Shown here: positions 11,783 through 21,976 of the stretch, one piece after another | How positions within the stretch are numbered: the first letter of the stretch is position 1 | How the letters are laid out: each line of letters starts with the position of its first letter | NCBI RefSeq assembly: GCF_002804205.1 | Contig: NZ_CP024962.1 | Span: 62,001 to 126,000, forward strand | Reading direction: 5' to 3' | Source: Entomoplasma freundtii | GTDB lineage: Bacteria > Bacillota_I > Bacilli_A > Mycoplasmatales > Mycoplasmataceae | DNA length: 64,000 nucleotides | The notes under the pieces: model-generated | The model's database searches: none | What the model saw: only the letters and a program-made list of their open reading frames with translations | What the model was told of the DNA's origin: nothing | Position numbers and translations under genes: made by a program

Positions 11783-11811
11783 TAAAAAAATCTCCCTTGG
11801 GAGATTTTTTT
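11783..11811. terminator. Shared terminator between purB and the D-lactate dehydrogenase gene
   Basis: AAAAAAATCTCCC / GGGAGATTTTTTT form a nearly loop-less symmetrical hairpin (TCCCTTGGGA centre). It serves the two converging genes, and the minus-strand stop codon lies inside it. Confidence 0.9.
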
Positions 11812-12805
11812 ATATTTCGTTTTGGCAAGTTTGGGTCTTTAAAAATTCAGCTAGGTTTGTAAATGAGGTTTCCACCATATTTTCCACTGCCTCATCGGTA
11901 AAACTACCGATATGTGGTGTAAAGATGACGCGTGGTCGCAAACTTCATAGTTTTTCGTAAATATTTATTGGTAGTTCACTTTCATGTTTTTGAAAATAAA
12001 TTTGTCCTTCGTTAGTCAAAGTATCAAGGGCCACTTTCGAAATTTGTCCACTAATTAAACCTTCATATAAGTCTTGATAATTAATTAATTCGCCTCGTGC
12101 TGCATTAACAATGATACAACCGGGTTTTAACTTTTTGATAAACTCACGATCAACCATCGCTTCATTTTTTCCCTTGATATACGGACAATGAATGGAAATC
12201 AGATCTGCTTGGGCTAAAAGAGTATCCAAATCAACATAGTCAAGAGTATTGGTGGAATCCACGTCAGTCCGTGGATATAAATCGTAACCTAAAACCTTCG
12301 CTCCCATGCCTTTTCAAGCCTTGGCCGTTTCGAGACCAATCCGCCCGACTCCAATAATGCCGACTATTGAATTCCGAACTTCAGGGGCAAACATTTCATT
12401 ATCAACATTAAAATCTTTATGATTAAATTTATTGTTCATATGCAAAATATTGCGAAATAAGGCTAAACCAGTACTAAAAGCTAATTCACTCACAGCATTT
12501 GGTGAATAGTAAGGAACATAAGCCATCTTAAAGCCGAGTTTTTTCGCCTCAGGAATATCAATATGATTAGTGCCAACAGTTCTTGTTAAAAGAAACTTAA
12601 TTCCCATTTGGTGCATTTTCTCTAAGTTGATTTTGTCAGCAACACAATTGGCTCTTACAAGTAGTGCCTCATGGCCTTTGGCTGTCTCAATATTGTTATG
12701 ACTTAACAAGTCAGGAAGTAAGGTAAGTTCAAAATTAAATTTTTGGTTAATTTTCTCAAAAATCGGTTTTTCAATTTCACGAACTCCGTAACAAATTACT
12801 TTCAT
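11810..12805 (-). CDS. ldhD: D-lactate dehydrogenase-like D-2-hydroxyacid dehydrogenase
   Basis: A 331-residue NAD-dependent D-2-hydroxyacid dehydrogenase, most like fermentative D-lactate dehydrogenases. The chosen ATG at 12803-12805 follows GGGGAAAG; upstream in-frame ATGs have no good binding site. Visible elements are the catalytic-domain segment RTVGTNHIDIPEAKKLG, the Rossmann loop GIIGVGRIGLETAKAW near residue 150, NAARGELI with the substrate Arg near residue 235, and TPHIGSFTDEA with the catalytic His near residue 298. It lies 17 bp downstream of an AEC transporter gene, which may export or import the hydroxyacid. Exact substrate is inferred. Confidence 0.85.
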
Positions 12806-12822
12806 TTCTTTCCCCATTCTAA

Positions 12823-13980
12823 TTACCCAAATATTGGTAAAGCCCCGATAGCGGTGACAATTACGACTCAAATTGGTAATGTGATGATTGATACTAAAGT
12901 TGATAATGTTGTTAAATTACTTGCTATCAAAGCTCCTTTATCATAAGCAATAGCATAGGAAACCACAACGCTGGCTGGAGGAGCGGCTGTCATAATAACA
13001 ACAACTGCTAATTGAATGGCAGTTAATTTAAATAATCCTGATGATCAGCCAATCAAGCCAGCAAGAATCATAATAACTAAAATAATTAATGGGGCTACAA
13101 TCACTTTAATAAAAGTAGCATATCAAAGTGTTTTGCTTTTGGCCGCTTCTTTTAAATTACCATTATTCATTGTCATTCCGATGGCTAATCAGGCCAAAGG
13201 GGTACAGATTGCTTGTAATGTAGTTAAGACCTTGGCAATGGGAGGGAATAATAAATCGATTCGCAATGGTGAAAAGTATTCCTTTCCATAAGAGACACAC
13301 TTTATGCCTGGAATTAATTGGGTAACTCAAATCACAAACCCAATAAAAGTAGCGATTAGGATTGGGTTGGCAAAAATATTTTTTAATGTTTTAATTCTTA
13401 ATTCTTTTTGTTGTTTGATTGCTTCTGTTGATAACTCCGTCTTTTTGATTTTTTGTTTCTTTTTGTTTACTACGGTAGCCACCATGGGCTTATTACTCAT
13501 AATCAAAAAAGCTAACGAGTATAAGAAGACACGATAAGGAATGTTAAATATATTTGATGTAATTGAAGCATCATTGCCATATAAAGCAGTTACAATAGGA
13601 ATCCCAAAAAAAGTTGTTGAAGCAAAAGCGGTACACATCGCAAGTGTATCCTGAATATCTTTTTCATATTTAAGAAAAAATACCTTGGCTCCAAATGTCA
13701 TGGCTAAATAGAAGATAAAACCGACTAAAAGTACAACAATTTCTTGAGTAACTTTTTCAACACTTGTCTCGGAAAGAAAACCGTTTAAAGCCAAAGCTGG
13801 AAGACCAACTACCATTACGGCTTTAATAAGAACTTTTTCAAAACCTTGTTTGAATATCTTCTTAACTGCTAAAAAATAGCCCAACCCAATTACAAAAATT
13901 GTGGCAAAAATCGCAGACCAAATTCCTCAAGAACCAAGCGTTTCTTTGAGGGCATCTGCTACTGAACTAGATAATAACAT
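12823..13980 (-). CDS. AEC-family transporter (auxin efflux carrier / malate permease type)
   Basis: A 385-residue protein with about ten hydrophobic helices in two halves, separated by a charged loop near the middle (NKKKQKIKKTELSTEAIKQQ). This is the architecture of the AEC family, whose bacterial members carry malate, lactate or other organic acids. The start ATG at 13978-13980 leads into a periplasm-facing segment and a first helix (IFATIFVIGLGYFLAVKK). It is upstream of, and probably co-transcribed with, the D-2-hydroxyacid dehydrogenase gene, suggesting movement of D-lactate or malate. That role comes from context only. Confidence 0.78.
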
Positions 13981-14170
13981 TGATTAATAATCCTTTCTGC
14001 TTTTGATTTAAGCATGGTGTCTTATTAAGTCAATGATAAAAAAGCATTATACGGCAAACATTGTCCATTTAGTAATAAATTACGCCAGTATTAACTTTTT
14101 ATTATCTAAACAATATTAATAGTGACTAAATAATGCCTCTATTGTCTTAAAGAACCTTTTTAAAAACGAC

Positions 14171-14202
14171 AAAAAAATCTCCAGTTTAGGTGGAGATTTT
14201 TT
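14171..14202 (-). terminator. Terminator of mgtA
   Basis: AAAAAAATCTCC / GGAGATTTTTT with a 9-nt loop begins 4 bp after the mgtA stop on the minus strand. Confidence 0.88.
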
Positions 14203-14206
14203 ATTA

Positions 14207-17026
14207 TTACAATCATTTGTGGAAAATATGAATATAGAGCATTTTGACGAGCTGAGCCAAAATCAAGTAAGCCATCAAAATCGCAAGAGCAATTGGTAAG
14301 AAGATAAGCGAAGGCGATTTCATGTCTAACAAGCTTGCTACTGATGGAGTAAAGACGATTGCAAAGGCCAAGACAAGAATGATAAAAGTCACAAGATAAA
14401 TGTATCATGGCGAACGCGATTGAATAATTGGCAATTTTTCAGTTCGCAAGACATGCATGATTGAAGCTTGAGTTGTTAATCCAACTAAGAAACAAGCTGC
14501 TTGGAACATTCCTTCAGCGTTTTTAGCATCAGGACCACCAGCACTTACTATGGCGAAGCAATGGAAACCAAATCCCATAACCATATAAGTAGTAACATCG
14601 AAAATTGAACTGACTGATCCATTAATTATGGCAAATGGAATTAGGTCTTTTGTAGTCCACTTCCGTGGTTTCATTAAGAATTCTTCGTCAACGTAGTCAA
14701 AGGCTATGATTAATTGAGAAAAGTCATAAATTAAGTTTTGGAAAAGCGTTTGAATTGGTGACATTGCTAAAAATAAGTTACCAAAAGCAGCTGTGGCAAT
14801 AATCATCGAAAGAGCATTTCCAAATTGGGAAGCAATGGTAATCTTCATATATTTCAAGATATTACCAAAGACAGTTCGTCCTTCGATAATACCTCGTTCA
14901 AGAACCCCAAGATTTTTTTCTAAAAGAATAATATCTGAAGCTTCTTTGGCAATGTCGGCTGCATTGTTAACTGAGATAGCAACATCAGCTTGGAAAAGAA
15001 CAGGAGCATCATTAATTCCGTCTCCCATATAACCAACATTATGGCCGTTTTGCTTCAAGGCTTCAAGGACCATTACTTTTTGTGACGGACTTAATTTGAC
15101 AAAAACATTGGCTTTTTCAACGGCTTTTTGTAATTGGTGGTCGGTCATTTCTTCCAATTCTTGACCACTAACTAAGCCACTAATATTTAACCCTACCATG
15201 TTACAAATGGCACGGGTAACTTGCTCATTATCTCCTGTCAAAATTTTCAAGTCAACTCCATATTTTTTAAGGAGGTTAATCATTTTGGCAGCTGATGGTT
15301 TTGGTGAGTCTAAGAAACTTGCAAAACCGAAGAAAATTAAGTCTTTTTCATCGACTGGTTTGAATTGTTTTTGGTCGCGACTAACTGGTTTATAGGCAAT
15401 CCCTAAAACACGCTCTCCGCGTTCATTCATTTTTTCATAACGCGAAATAATTTGTCGACGTAAATTTTCAGTAAGAGGTCTAATTTCGCCTTCATAGAAA
15501 ACGCGGTTTGTACCTTGAAGTACTTCTTCAACACTACCTTTGGTAACCATGTAGCGTTCTTTTTTTGGATCTTGGAAAACAATAGTTAGTTTTCTTCTGT
15601 TGAAGTCAAAAGGAATTTCATCTATTTTGATATAGCTTTTGTCAACCTTTTCAACAAAATTATTGCTGTCATCCTTTTTAAGAGTGTAGTCAACAATAGC
15701 ACGGTCCATCGGGTTTTTTAGTCCTGTTTGAAAGTAACTATTCATGAATAATAATTTCAAAAGCTCATCGCTTTGCTTTCGATCAACGGTACTATAACTA
15801 ATTAATTCAATTTTATCGTTTGTTAAGGTCCCTGTTTTGTCAGTTGCCAAAATATCGATAGCTCCTAAAGATTGAATCGAATCCATACGTTTGACAACAA
15901 CTTTTTCCTTAGTTAACCTAGCCGCCCCATTTGAAAGGTTCGTCGTAATGATTAACGGCAACATTTCGGGCGTTAACGCCACAACTAAAGCAATGGCGAA
16001 GAAAAGCCCTGTGAATCATGGATTTTCATTAATGTTTTTGCCAAGGTTAGCATGGTTACGTGCGATAAATACAAAGTAAATTAACGGCACCATGACTAGC
16101 ATGAAAATTAAAAGTGTACGAGTAACGTGGCGAACACCAGCCAAGAAGCTTCCTTCAGGTTGTTTTTCTTGGTTTAGCATTTCACCAATTGATGAAAAGT
16201 AAGTATCGCTACCAGTTGCGGCAACGATGGCTAAAGCACTTCCGGCTATAACACTCGTTCCGGTGTAGCAAATATTTTCAATTTCTAACACGTTATTAGC
16301 AACGTGTTTAACTTGAGCATGTTTTTCAACTGGCAAAGATTCCCCAGTTAATGATGATTGATTAATAAAAAGATCGTTCGAATATACTAAACGAACATCG
16401 GCGGGAATCATATCTCCACTTGAGAGATAGATAAGGTCTCCAGGTACCAAATCAGTAACTGGTAGTTCTTTACCCATTTTGACAAGTTTTAAAAAGTTTT
16501 TATTATCGATTTTGTTGAAATCAAATTTCTTACCATCTTGATTATCTTGATAGCGAATAACGTTGACTTGGTTACTAATGATGTCCCGTAATTTCTTGGT
16601 GACAAAGTAACCGCGATAAGATTGGATAAAGGTAATTGTCCCACTTATCATAACCATAGCTAAAACTACGATTGCTCCTACTAAACTAAAAACCGATCTT
16701 TCGTCTTCGGTACCAAACACATAAGTAAAGTACGAAGCAAAATTATAAGCCGAAATAACAAGCAAGATGACATTGAACGGACTAAAATAAGCTTTCGCTA
16801 ATTCATAAAGTCAACGAAAGGGATTTTGGTCAAGTTCATTTTTTCCAAAGTCATCTTTTCGTTTTTCATATTGTTCTTCATCTAAACCAAAACGTTCCAA
16901 GTTGTAATGTTTTAACAAACTGGCTTGGTCCATTTTCGCTACTGAACGAATCAGTTCTTGGTTACTGAAGCTATTTCTTTTTTTATCTTTCAAAATGGGA
17001 GTTTTTTTTAGTTTTTCTTTAACCAT
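14207..17026 (-). CDS. mgtA: MgtA-like magnesium-translocating P-type ATPase
   Basis: A 939-residue P-type ATPase of the P3B magnesium type. The phosphorylated Asp is residue 396 in ATDKTGTLTND, preceded by the MALTPEMLPLIITTNLSNGA helix characteristic of MgtA rather than Ca2+ pumps. The nucleotide domain has MVTKGSVEEVL, the hinge has MGDGINDAPVLFQADV, and VSGSVEEVL-like and SSLTGESLPVEK actuator motifs are also present. The start at 17026 was chosen for the AAGGAG seven bases upstream; two earlier in-frame ATGs lack this. A 30-codon leader ORF lies 97 bp upstream. The membrane-embedded transporter should import Mg2+. Confidence 0.9.
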
Positions 17027-17123
17027 TATTTTCTCCTTCATTTTCTGAATCGAAGCTAACAATTATAGATGACAACCAATTACAATTAATAAATTTAATC
17101 AAACATGCTAAAAACTAAAATTA

Positions 17124-17216
17124 CTAAAAATTATTAGGTGATAATCTAGAACCATTTGCTTTGATTGTTTTAATCAATTCGCCAGGTTCAGGTTCTGGCG
17201 TAATAGCATTAGTCAT
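17124..17216 (-). CDS. Proline/acidic leader peptide upstream of mgtA
   Basis: A 30-codon ORF on the minus strand with a strong binding site (GAGGTGG, 6 nt before ATG), 97 bp upstream of mgtA. Residues 6-13 alternate proline and glutamate (TPEPEPGE) close to the N terminus. A consensus -10 (TATAAT, 17249-17254) places it near the start of the transcript. Enterobacterial mgtL, the leader of mgtA, is similarly short, with an N-terminal acidic/proline EPDPTPLP run that destabilises ribosomes at low Mg2+. Sequence relationship cannot be claimed, but position and composition match. Translation has not been shown. Confidence 0.65.
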   Translation of the reverse strand: MTNAITPEPEPGELIKTIKANGSRLSPNNF

Positions 17217-17248
17217 TGATTACCACCTCTTTCTTTAAATACTAGTCA

Positions 17249-17254
17249 ATTATA
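17249..17254 (-). promoter_or_regulatory. -10 element for the mgtA leader transcript
   Basis: A perfect TATAAT on the minus strand, about 33 bp before the leader ORF start and just after the terminator of the upstream ATPase gene. The -35 is weak. A second isolated TATAAT at 17062-17067 between leader and mgtA is a weaker alternative. Confidence 0.55.
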
Positions 17255-17280
17255 ACTGCTTTTCCCAACTTACCCTAATT

Positions 17281-17333
17281 TTAACTACAAAAAAACCACC
17301 AGTCATTGCGAAAGGTGGTTTTTTTGTAGTTAA
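17281..17333 (-). terminator. Terminator after the P2-type ATPase gene
   Basis: A 20-bp perfect stem (arms 17281-17300 and 17314-17333, core AACCACC/GGTGGTT) with a 13-nt loop and internal A/T runs. It separates the two ATPase genes, so mgtA needs its own promoter. Confidence 0.92.
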
Positions 17334-17352
17334 AAAAGAGTTAGATAGGACT

Positions 17353-20286
17353 TTATTCTTGACGAATTTTTTTTGCTTTTGCGCGAGTTTCGCGGTATAG
17401 TTGCTTAATTTTATCGCGTTTTTGCTTTTTGGCAAAATCGAAAGTCGCAATGCGAATATCTTGTTTGTGGTTTTTTTGGTAAATTCAGTGGAAAATTCAA
17501 GTTTCCCCTCATTTGCAAACAGCCACAAGAATTGATAGTCCAATTGAATAGAAAACGATGATGGTCATTTTGCCAGTTGGTAAGTGTTCTGGAGTCGGAA
17601 CATTAAAAATCGTATTTAGCCCCGGAACAAATAAAGTCAAAATATTAAGAACGAAAGCTAAAACCATCGCTCCAACCATTCATTCATTAATTCTAATTTT
17701 TTCACGTTTTTCTTTCGGTACGTAAACTGTATAGTTTCGTTGCCCGACTAACGGAACATAAAAAATCGGTGCAAAGATAATGACTACATAGGCAGCCATT
17801 GAAGAAGTGGCTACTCGACCATTTACTAACCAATTGTTTTCACCAACACCTCAAGATGAAACATCTTTGGCATAGGTGTAATAAGTAATTAAAAAGGCAG
17901 CAATGGCAAATAGTGTGTTGAATAAGGTGATAGAAATAATTTCTATAATAATTCATTTAAAGACAGATTCGCGTTTAGAACGTGGTTGATAACTCATAAC
18001 CGTTTCCCTAGAGTGAGCTAGAGAAATAGGTACGGCCAGTAAAGTTTCAACAACTAGAATATGTCAAAGCACATTGATTGTTCCTAAAGCGACTGTTTCC
18101 CCTTCGGTTTTAACAATCGCAGCAAAAGCCAGAATGAAGAGGATTGTGAACATTTGGGCAAAGTTGGCTCCTAGTAGGAAAGCGATTGACGTTTTGATTT
18201 TTTCGTAAACATTTCGCCCTTCACGAACCCCAGAAATAATAGTCGCAAAGTTATCATCGGTCAAAATAACGTTCGCTGCCTCTTTGGCTACGTCGGTTCC
18301 GGTCATTCCCATCGCAATTCCGATATCAGCTTTAGTTAATGATGGTGCATCATTAACTCCATCACCAGTCATCGCCACGATATCTTTTTGACCTTCAAGA
18401 ATTTCGACAATTCGTGTTTTATCTTCAGGGTTGACCCTTGCAAAAACGTTAACATGTTTTAATTTATTAATTAGCTCTTGGTCAGTTAGCGCTTTCATTT
18501 CGCTACCACTCAAGGCCTCGTTGTAAGTATCATCAACAATCCCTAAGCGTTTTCCAATAGCTAAAGCGGTAATTTTATGGTCACCTGTAATCATAATGAC
18601 ACGAATACCCGATTCGTGAGCTCTCGAGACTGCTAAACGAGCTTCACGGCGTGGCGGATCCATCATGGCTATAGCCCCGATGAAGATAAGGTTGGTTTCT
18701 AAATCCTTTTCAGTATCCTTTGCATTTGCGGGCAATTCTTTGACAGCAAGTCCAAGGACACGAAGAGCGGACTCTAAAAGAGGTACCATCTTCTCAAAGA
18801 TAGACTCTTTCATTTCTTTCGTTAAAGGGATGACTTTCCCATTTAAATTTACATGAGTACAAATCTCTAATAATTGGTCTAAGGCACCTTTACAATAGAC
18901 CATGCGTTTTTTGTTGACTATGTTAACAGTGGTCATTAATTTACGTTCGGAATCAAAGGGGATTTCATCAACTCTTTTGTAATCTTCACGCAATTTTACT
19001 TCATTTATTTTATAACGGTGCCCTCAATCGGTGATGGCGATTTCGGTTGGGTCACCGATGCGATTATTTCCCTCACTAATGGCATCGCTACATAGAATCA
19101 TTCCGTTAACTAAACTTCATGATTCTAAGTCTTTTGCATTATATTTGAAATCATTGACATCATAAGTTTCATTATTGACAAAGATTTTTTCAATAGTCAT
19201 CCGGTTTTGAGTAAGGGTTCCGGTTTTATCAGAACAAATTACATCCACTGCCCCCAAGGTTTCGATGGCCTCAAAACCTTTGACTATCACGTTACGAGTG
19301 GCCAATTTTTTGGCAGATACAGATAAAGAAATCGTTACAATAATCATTAATGATTCAGGAATTAAGGCAATTCCAGCCGAAATTGAAAAAATTAACGAAG
19401 CTATCAGTTTATCTGTTTTATCCAAGTGTGAATCAGAAGCGAAATAAGAAATCATGAACACAGCTGTTCCCATTACAAAAGCAATTATCGAGATTCAAAA
19501 AGTTAATTGTAATAATTTTTTTTGCAATGGACTTTGGCGTGATTTTGTATTTTTAATTGATTCGGCAATTTTACCAACTGCAGAATAAGGACCCGTGGCA
19601 ATAACGACACCAATCGCACGTCCATTAGTAACATACGTTGACATAAAACCAATATTAATTTGGTCACCAAGAACAGGGTCTTTAACAGTGACAATATCCG
19701 ATGTTTTTTCGACAGGTAAGGATTCACCTGTTAAAGCGGACTCATCAACTTTTAATTGCGGTGCTTCGATAATACGAATATCTGCTGGGACAAACTTTCC
19801 TGTCTCTAAATAAACAATATCACCACGAACTAAGTCCTCAGTATTAATTTCTTTTTGTTTGCCATCACGTAAAACCACCACTTTTGATTCGGTGAGTGAT
19901 TGCAAGGCTTTTAATGAAGAACGAGCTTTAAGTTCTTGAAAAGTCGCAATGACTGAATTGGTGATAACTACTCCAAAAATAACGACAATTCCCGGAATTT
20001 CGGCAGGGGTAATTTTCCGTCCCAAAGCTAAGGGAAGAATAATTGATAAAAAGCCAGCTAAAAGCATGATAATAGCTAGCGGATCAATTAAGGTTTTTAG
20101 GAAAATTACAAAGGCGTTTGTCTCTTTTGGTTCATTAAGTTTATTTTCACCATCTTCTTTCAAACGAGTTTTTGCTTCTTGATCAGTTAACCCGACTGCC
20201 GGATTAACTTTTAACTTTTCACAAATTTCTTCGTTTGACATTGCGTATCAACGTTTTTCGGTCTTAACTTCCGGTTTTTTATCCAT
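17353..20286 (-). CDS. Cation-transporting P-type ATPase (P2 type, probably calcium)
   Basis: A 977-residue P2-type ATPase. The start at 20284-20286 follows AAAAAGGAGC. In order: an N-terminal cation-ATPase domain (SNEEICEKLKVNPAVGLTDQ), the actuator motif DESALTGESLPVEK, transmembrane helix 4 with ALIPESLMII, the phosphorylated Asp353 in CSDKTGTLTQNRMT, YCKGALDQLLE in the nucleotide domain, and AMTGDGVNDAPSLTKADIG in the hinge. The helix-4 motif reads PESL where Ca2+ pumps usually have PEGL, so cation specificity is open: Ca2+ is most likely, Na+/K+ possible. Four to five hydrophobic helices end the protein. It is preceded by a leader of more than 200 nt with strong folding potential. Confidence 0.87.
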
Positions 20287-20323
20287 TTGATGCTCCTTTT
20301 TAGAAGATTGCTTGCTTTGCCTT

Positions 20324-20444
20324 GATATTATACCCCACTTCATTTAGTGAAAAGCGTTCCCCCTCCTTATCGCCAATTATCAAGTTCATAGAACGGACTT
20401 GATTGGCATCCATAAAGTTTTTGTTGGAGGACCTCCCTAATATC
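20324..20444 (-). ncRNA. Structured leader RNA upstream of the P2-type ATPase (candidate riboswitch, unclassified)
   Basis: Minus-strand RNA: GAUAUUA (20438-20444) can pair with UAAUAUC (20324-20330) to close a domain of about 120 nt. Inside is a long hairpin (20372-20407, about 11 bp with one bulged A). A self-complementary GGAGG-CCUCC element (20426-20436) could also pair its CCUCC with a downstream GGAGGGGG (20359-20366). The candidate promoter is around 20500, giving an untranslated leader of about 200 nt. The 5' segment UUAGGGAGGUCCUCC loosely recalls the M-box start, but the rest of the M-box core is missing. Identity as a regulatory RNA is inference. Confidence 0.45.
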
Positions 20445-20549
20445 TTCGCTTTTTAATGACCAAAAGTCATAAAAATCTCAAAAGGCAAAAAAAGTTACAA
20501 CAACTATATTATCACAAATTAAAAAACAGCCTAATTATCACCATTTTGT

Positions 20550-21665
20550 TTAATCTTCAACGCCATAGGATAGAGTTTGTTTCGACCAATTTAGGTGTGA
20601 CATGATGCGGAAAATAGGGGGAACTAAAATTTGAGTTATAGGATAATTTAAACCAAAAGAAACCACTAAATTTGCTAGGATAGCGTAAACTAAACCATTT
20701 GATCCTCATGCTGGTCCATATAGGGCCACTCAAACGAAATAACCAGAGATAGTTTGCCAAAAGCAAATTAATGTAAAAGTGGCCATGGTAATAAGACAAT
20801 AATTAATTAATTCAGTAAAACTTTTCTTCGGTTTAATCTTAAAGGTCATTAAAGCTACGATAGCCGGACTAATCATCGGGAGAAAGTAGTCAAAAAGATA
20901 AGAAAAGGGAGAAATTATCAAATTTGTAGGTACCATTACTAAAGCTAGTAAGGCACTAATGCCACCAACAAGGAAACCACCTAAAAAAGAATGAAAAAAA
21001 GCAATTATCATCACCATTAAATATTTAAAAGTAACTGTTCCTCCCATTGGCAAAAAGGGCAAAATAGTAACGCCTTCTAAAAAAGTGAAAAGGATGGTTA
21101 AGCCAGTAAAAAGACCAATGATGGCAATGTCCCAGGTTTTTCAACGACGAAAACCAAGATTTCAAAATAATTTTTGACTTTTTATTTTTAGATTATTAGA
21201 TAGTCCTTTTTGTTTAACTTTAGGCAAAAAGTAACAAGTAATTATTAATTGAACAAAATTAAGACCCAAAAAACTTAACCAAATAAATTGCAAGCGATTT
21301 TCTTGTCAAGTCAAGGTAGTAAGTTTTAGAAAACTTATACCATGGAGACCATTAAAAACCATAGTTAAACCACAAATCACCAAAAGACTTATTTTGATTG
21401 GCTGATAACTATCGGGGGAAACATTTTTTAAAAAAATTGTTCCAAATTGTTGGTTGGTTAAAATCAGAAAACAAAGAAAAAAAGTCAAGGCAATAAAAAA
21501 ACTGCCGAAGAGGAGGCATAAACTAGCTATTTTTACAACCTTAGGTAATGGTTGATTTATGTTTTTGTCTAGAATTGTGGTTGACGAACTTGGTTCTTCA
21601 TTTGACACTTTATCTATTATGATATGTTGATGATCATCGGTTTCTAAAACTTTTTCGAAAGCCAT
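20550..21665 (-). CDS. thiT: ECF transporter S component, thiamine type, with an extended N terminus
   Basis: A 371-residue membrane protein. The C-terminal 200 residues look like an ECF-type vitamin-binding S component (PFLPMGGTVTFKYLMVM, then AFFHSFLGGFLVGGISALLA and four more helices). The N-terminal 170 residues form an acidic/serine-rich cytosolic start and about four extra helices, so the protein is about twice the usual ThiT length. The start ATG 21663-21665 follows AUAGGAAAA. A TPP riboswitch lies directly upstream, which is the main evidence for thiamine or thiamine-phosphate uptake. The energising ECF ATPases and T subunit are not in the window and must be encoded elsewhere. Confidence 0.72.
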
Positions 21666-21724
21666 ATTTTTCCTATTTCTAGAACTAGACGACACAAAAA
21701 AAGTTGAATCACGTTAATAATATT

Positions 21725-21800
21725 GAACTCCCTCCGTTAGTGTTAACTAAATCAGGTTCAAAGAGTGTTTCTCAAACTTTTTTAAAAGTTACCCCTGTTC
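21725..21800 (-). promoter_or_regulatory. TPP riboswitch
   Basis: The minus strand reads GAAC AGGGG, then UUGAGA, then CUUUGAACCUGAUUUAG, then CACUAACGGAGGGAGUUC. This matches the THI-box core (CUGAGA ... ACCCUUGAACCUGAUCUGG ... GCGNAGGGA), with P1 closed by GAAC/GUUC. It lies 60 bp upstream of the S-component gene. Such elements lower expression when thiamine pyrophosphate is abundant. No clear terminator follows, so control of translation is more likely. Confidence 0.85.
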
Positions 21801-21976
21801 ATTTTTGTATTTTCATTTTTATTTTAACAAAAGTTATTTTAGTTACCAAATGGTCACAATTTTTTAGAAAAAGGGACATTTCTCTTGAAGGATAAAGATA
21901 ATGGAAATAACTTAAAAAATAGCTTCTTACTTTTTGATAGAATATTTATTGTTATATTAATAAGAAAAGGAATTTT

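Noticed and set aside
20324-20444. M-box magnesium riboswitch before the P2-type ATPase
   Set aside because: Only the first few bases resemble the M-box; the conserved core around the GCUGC/GCAGC helices is missing. Reported as an unclassified structured leader instead.
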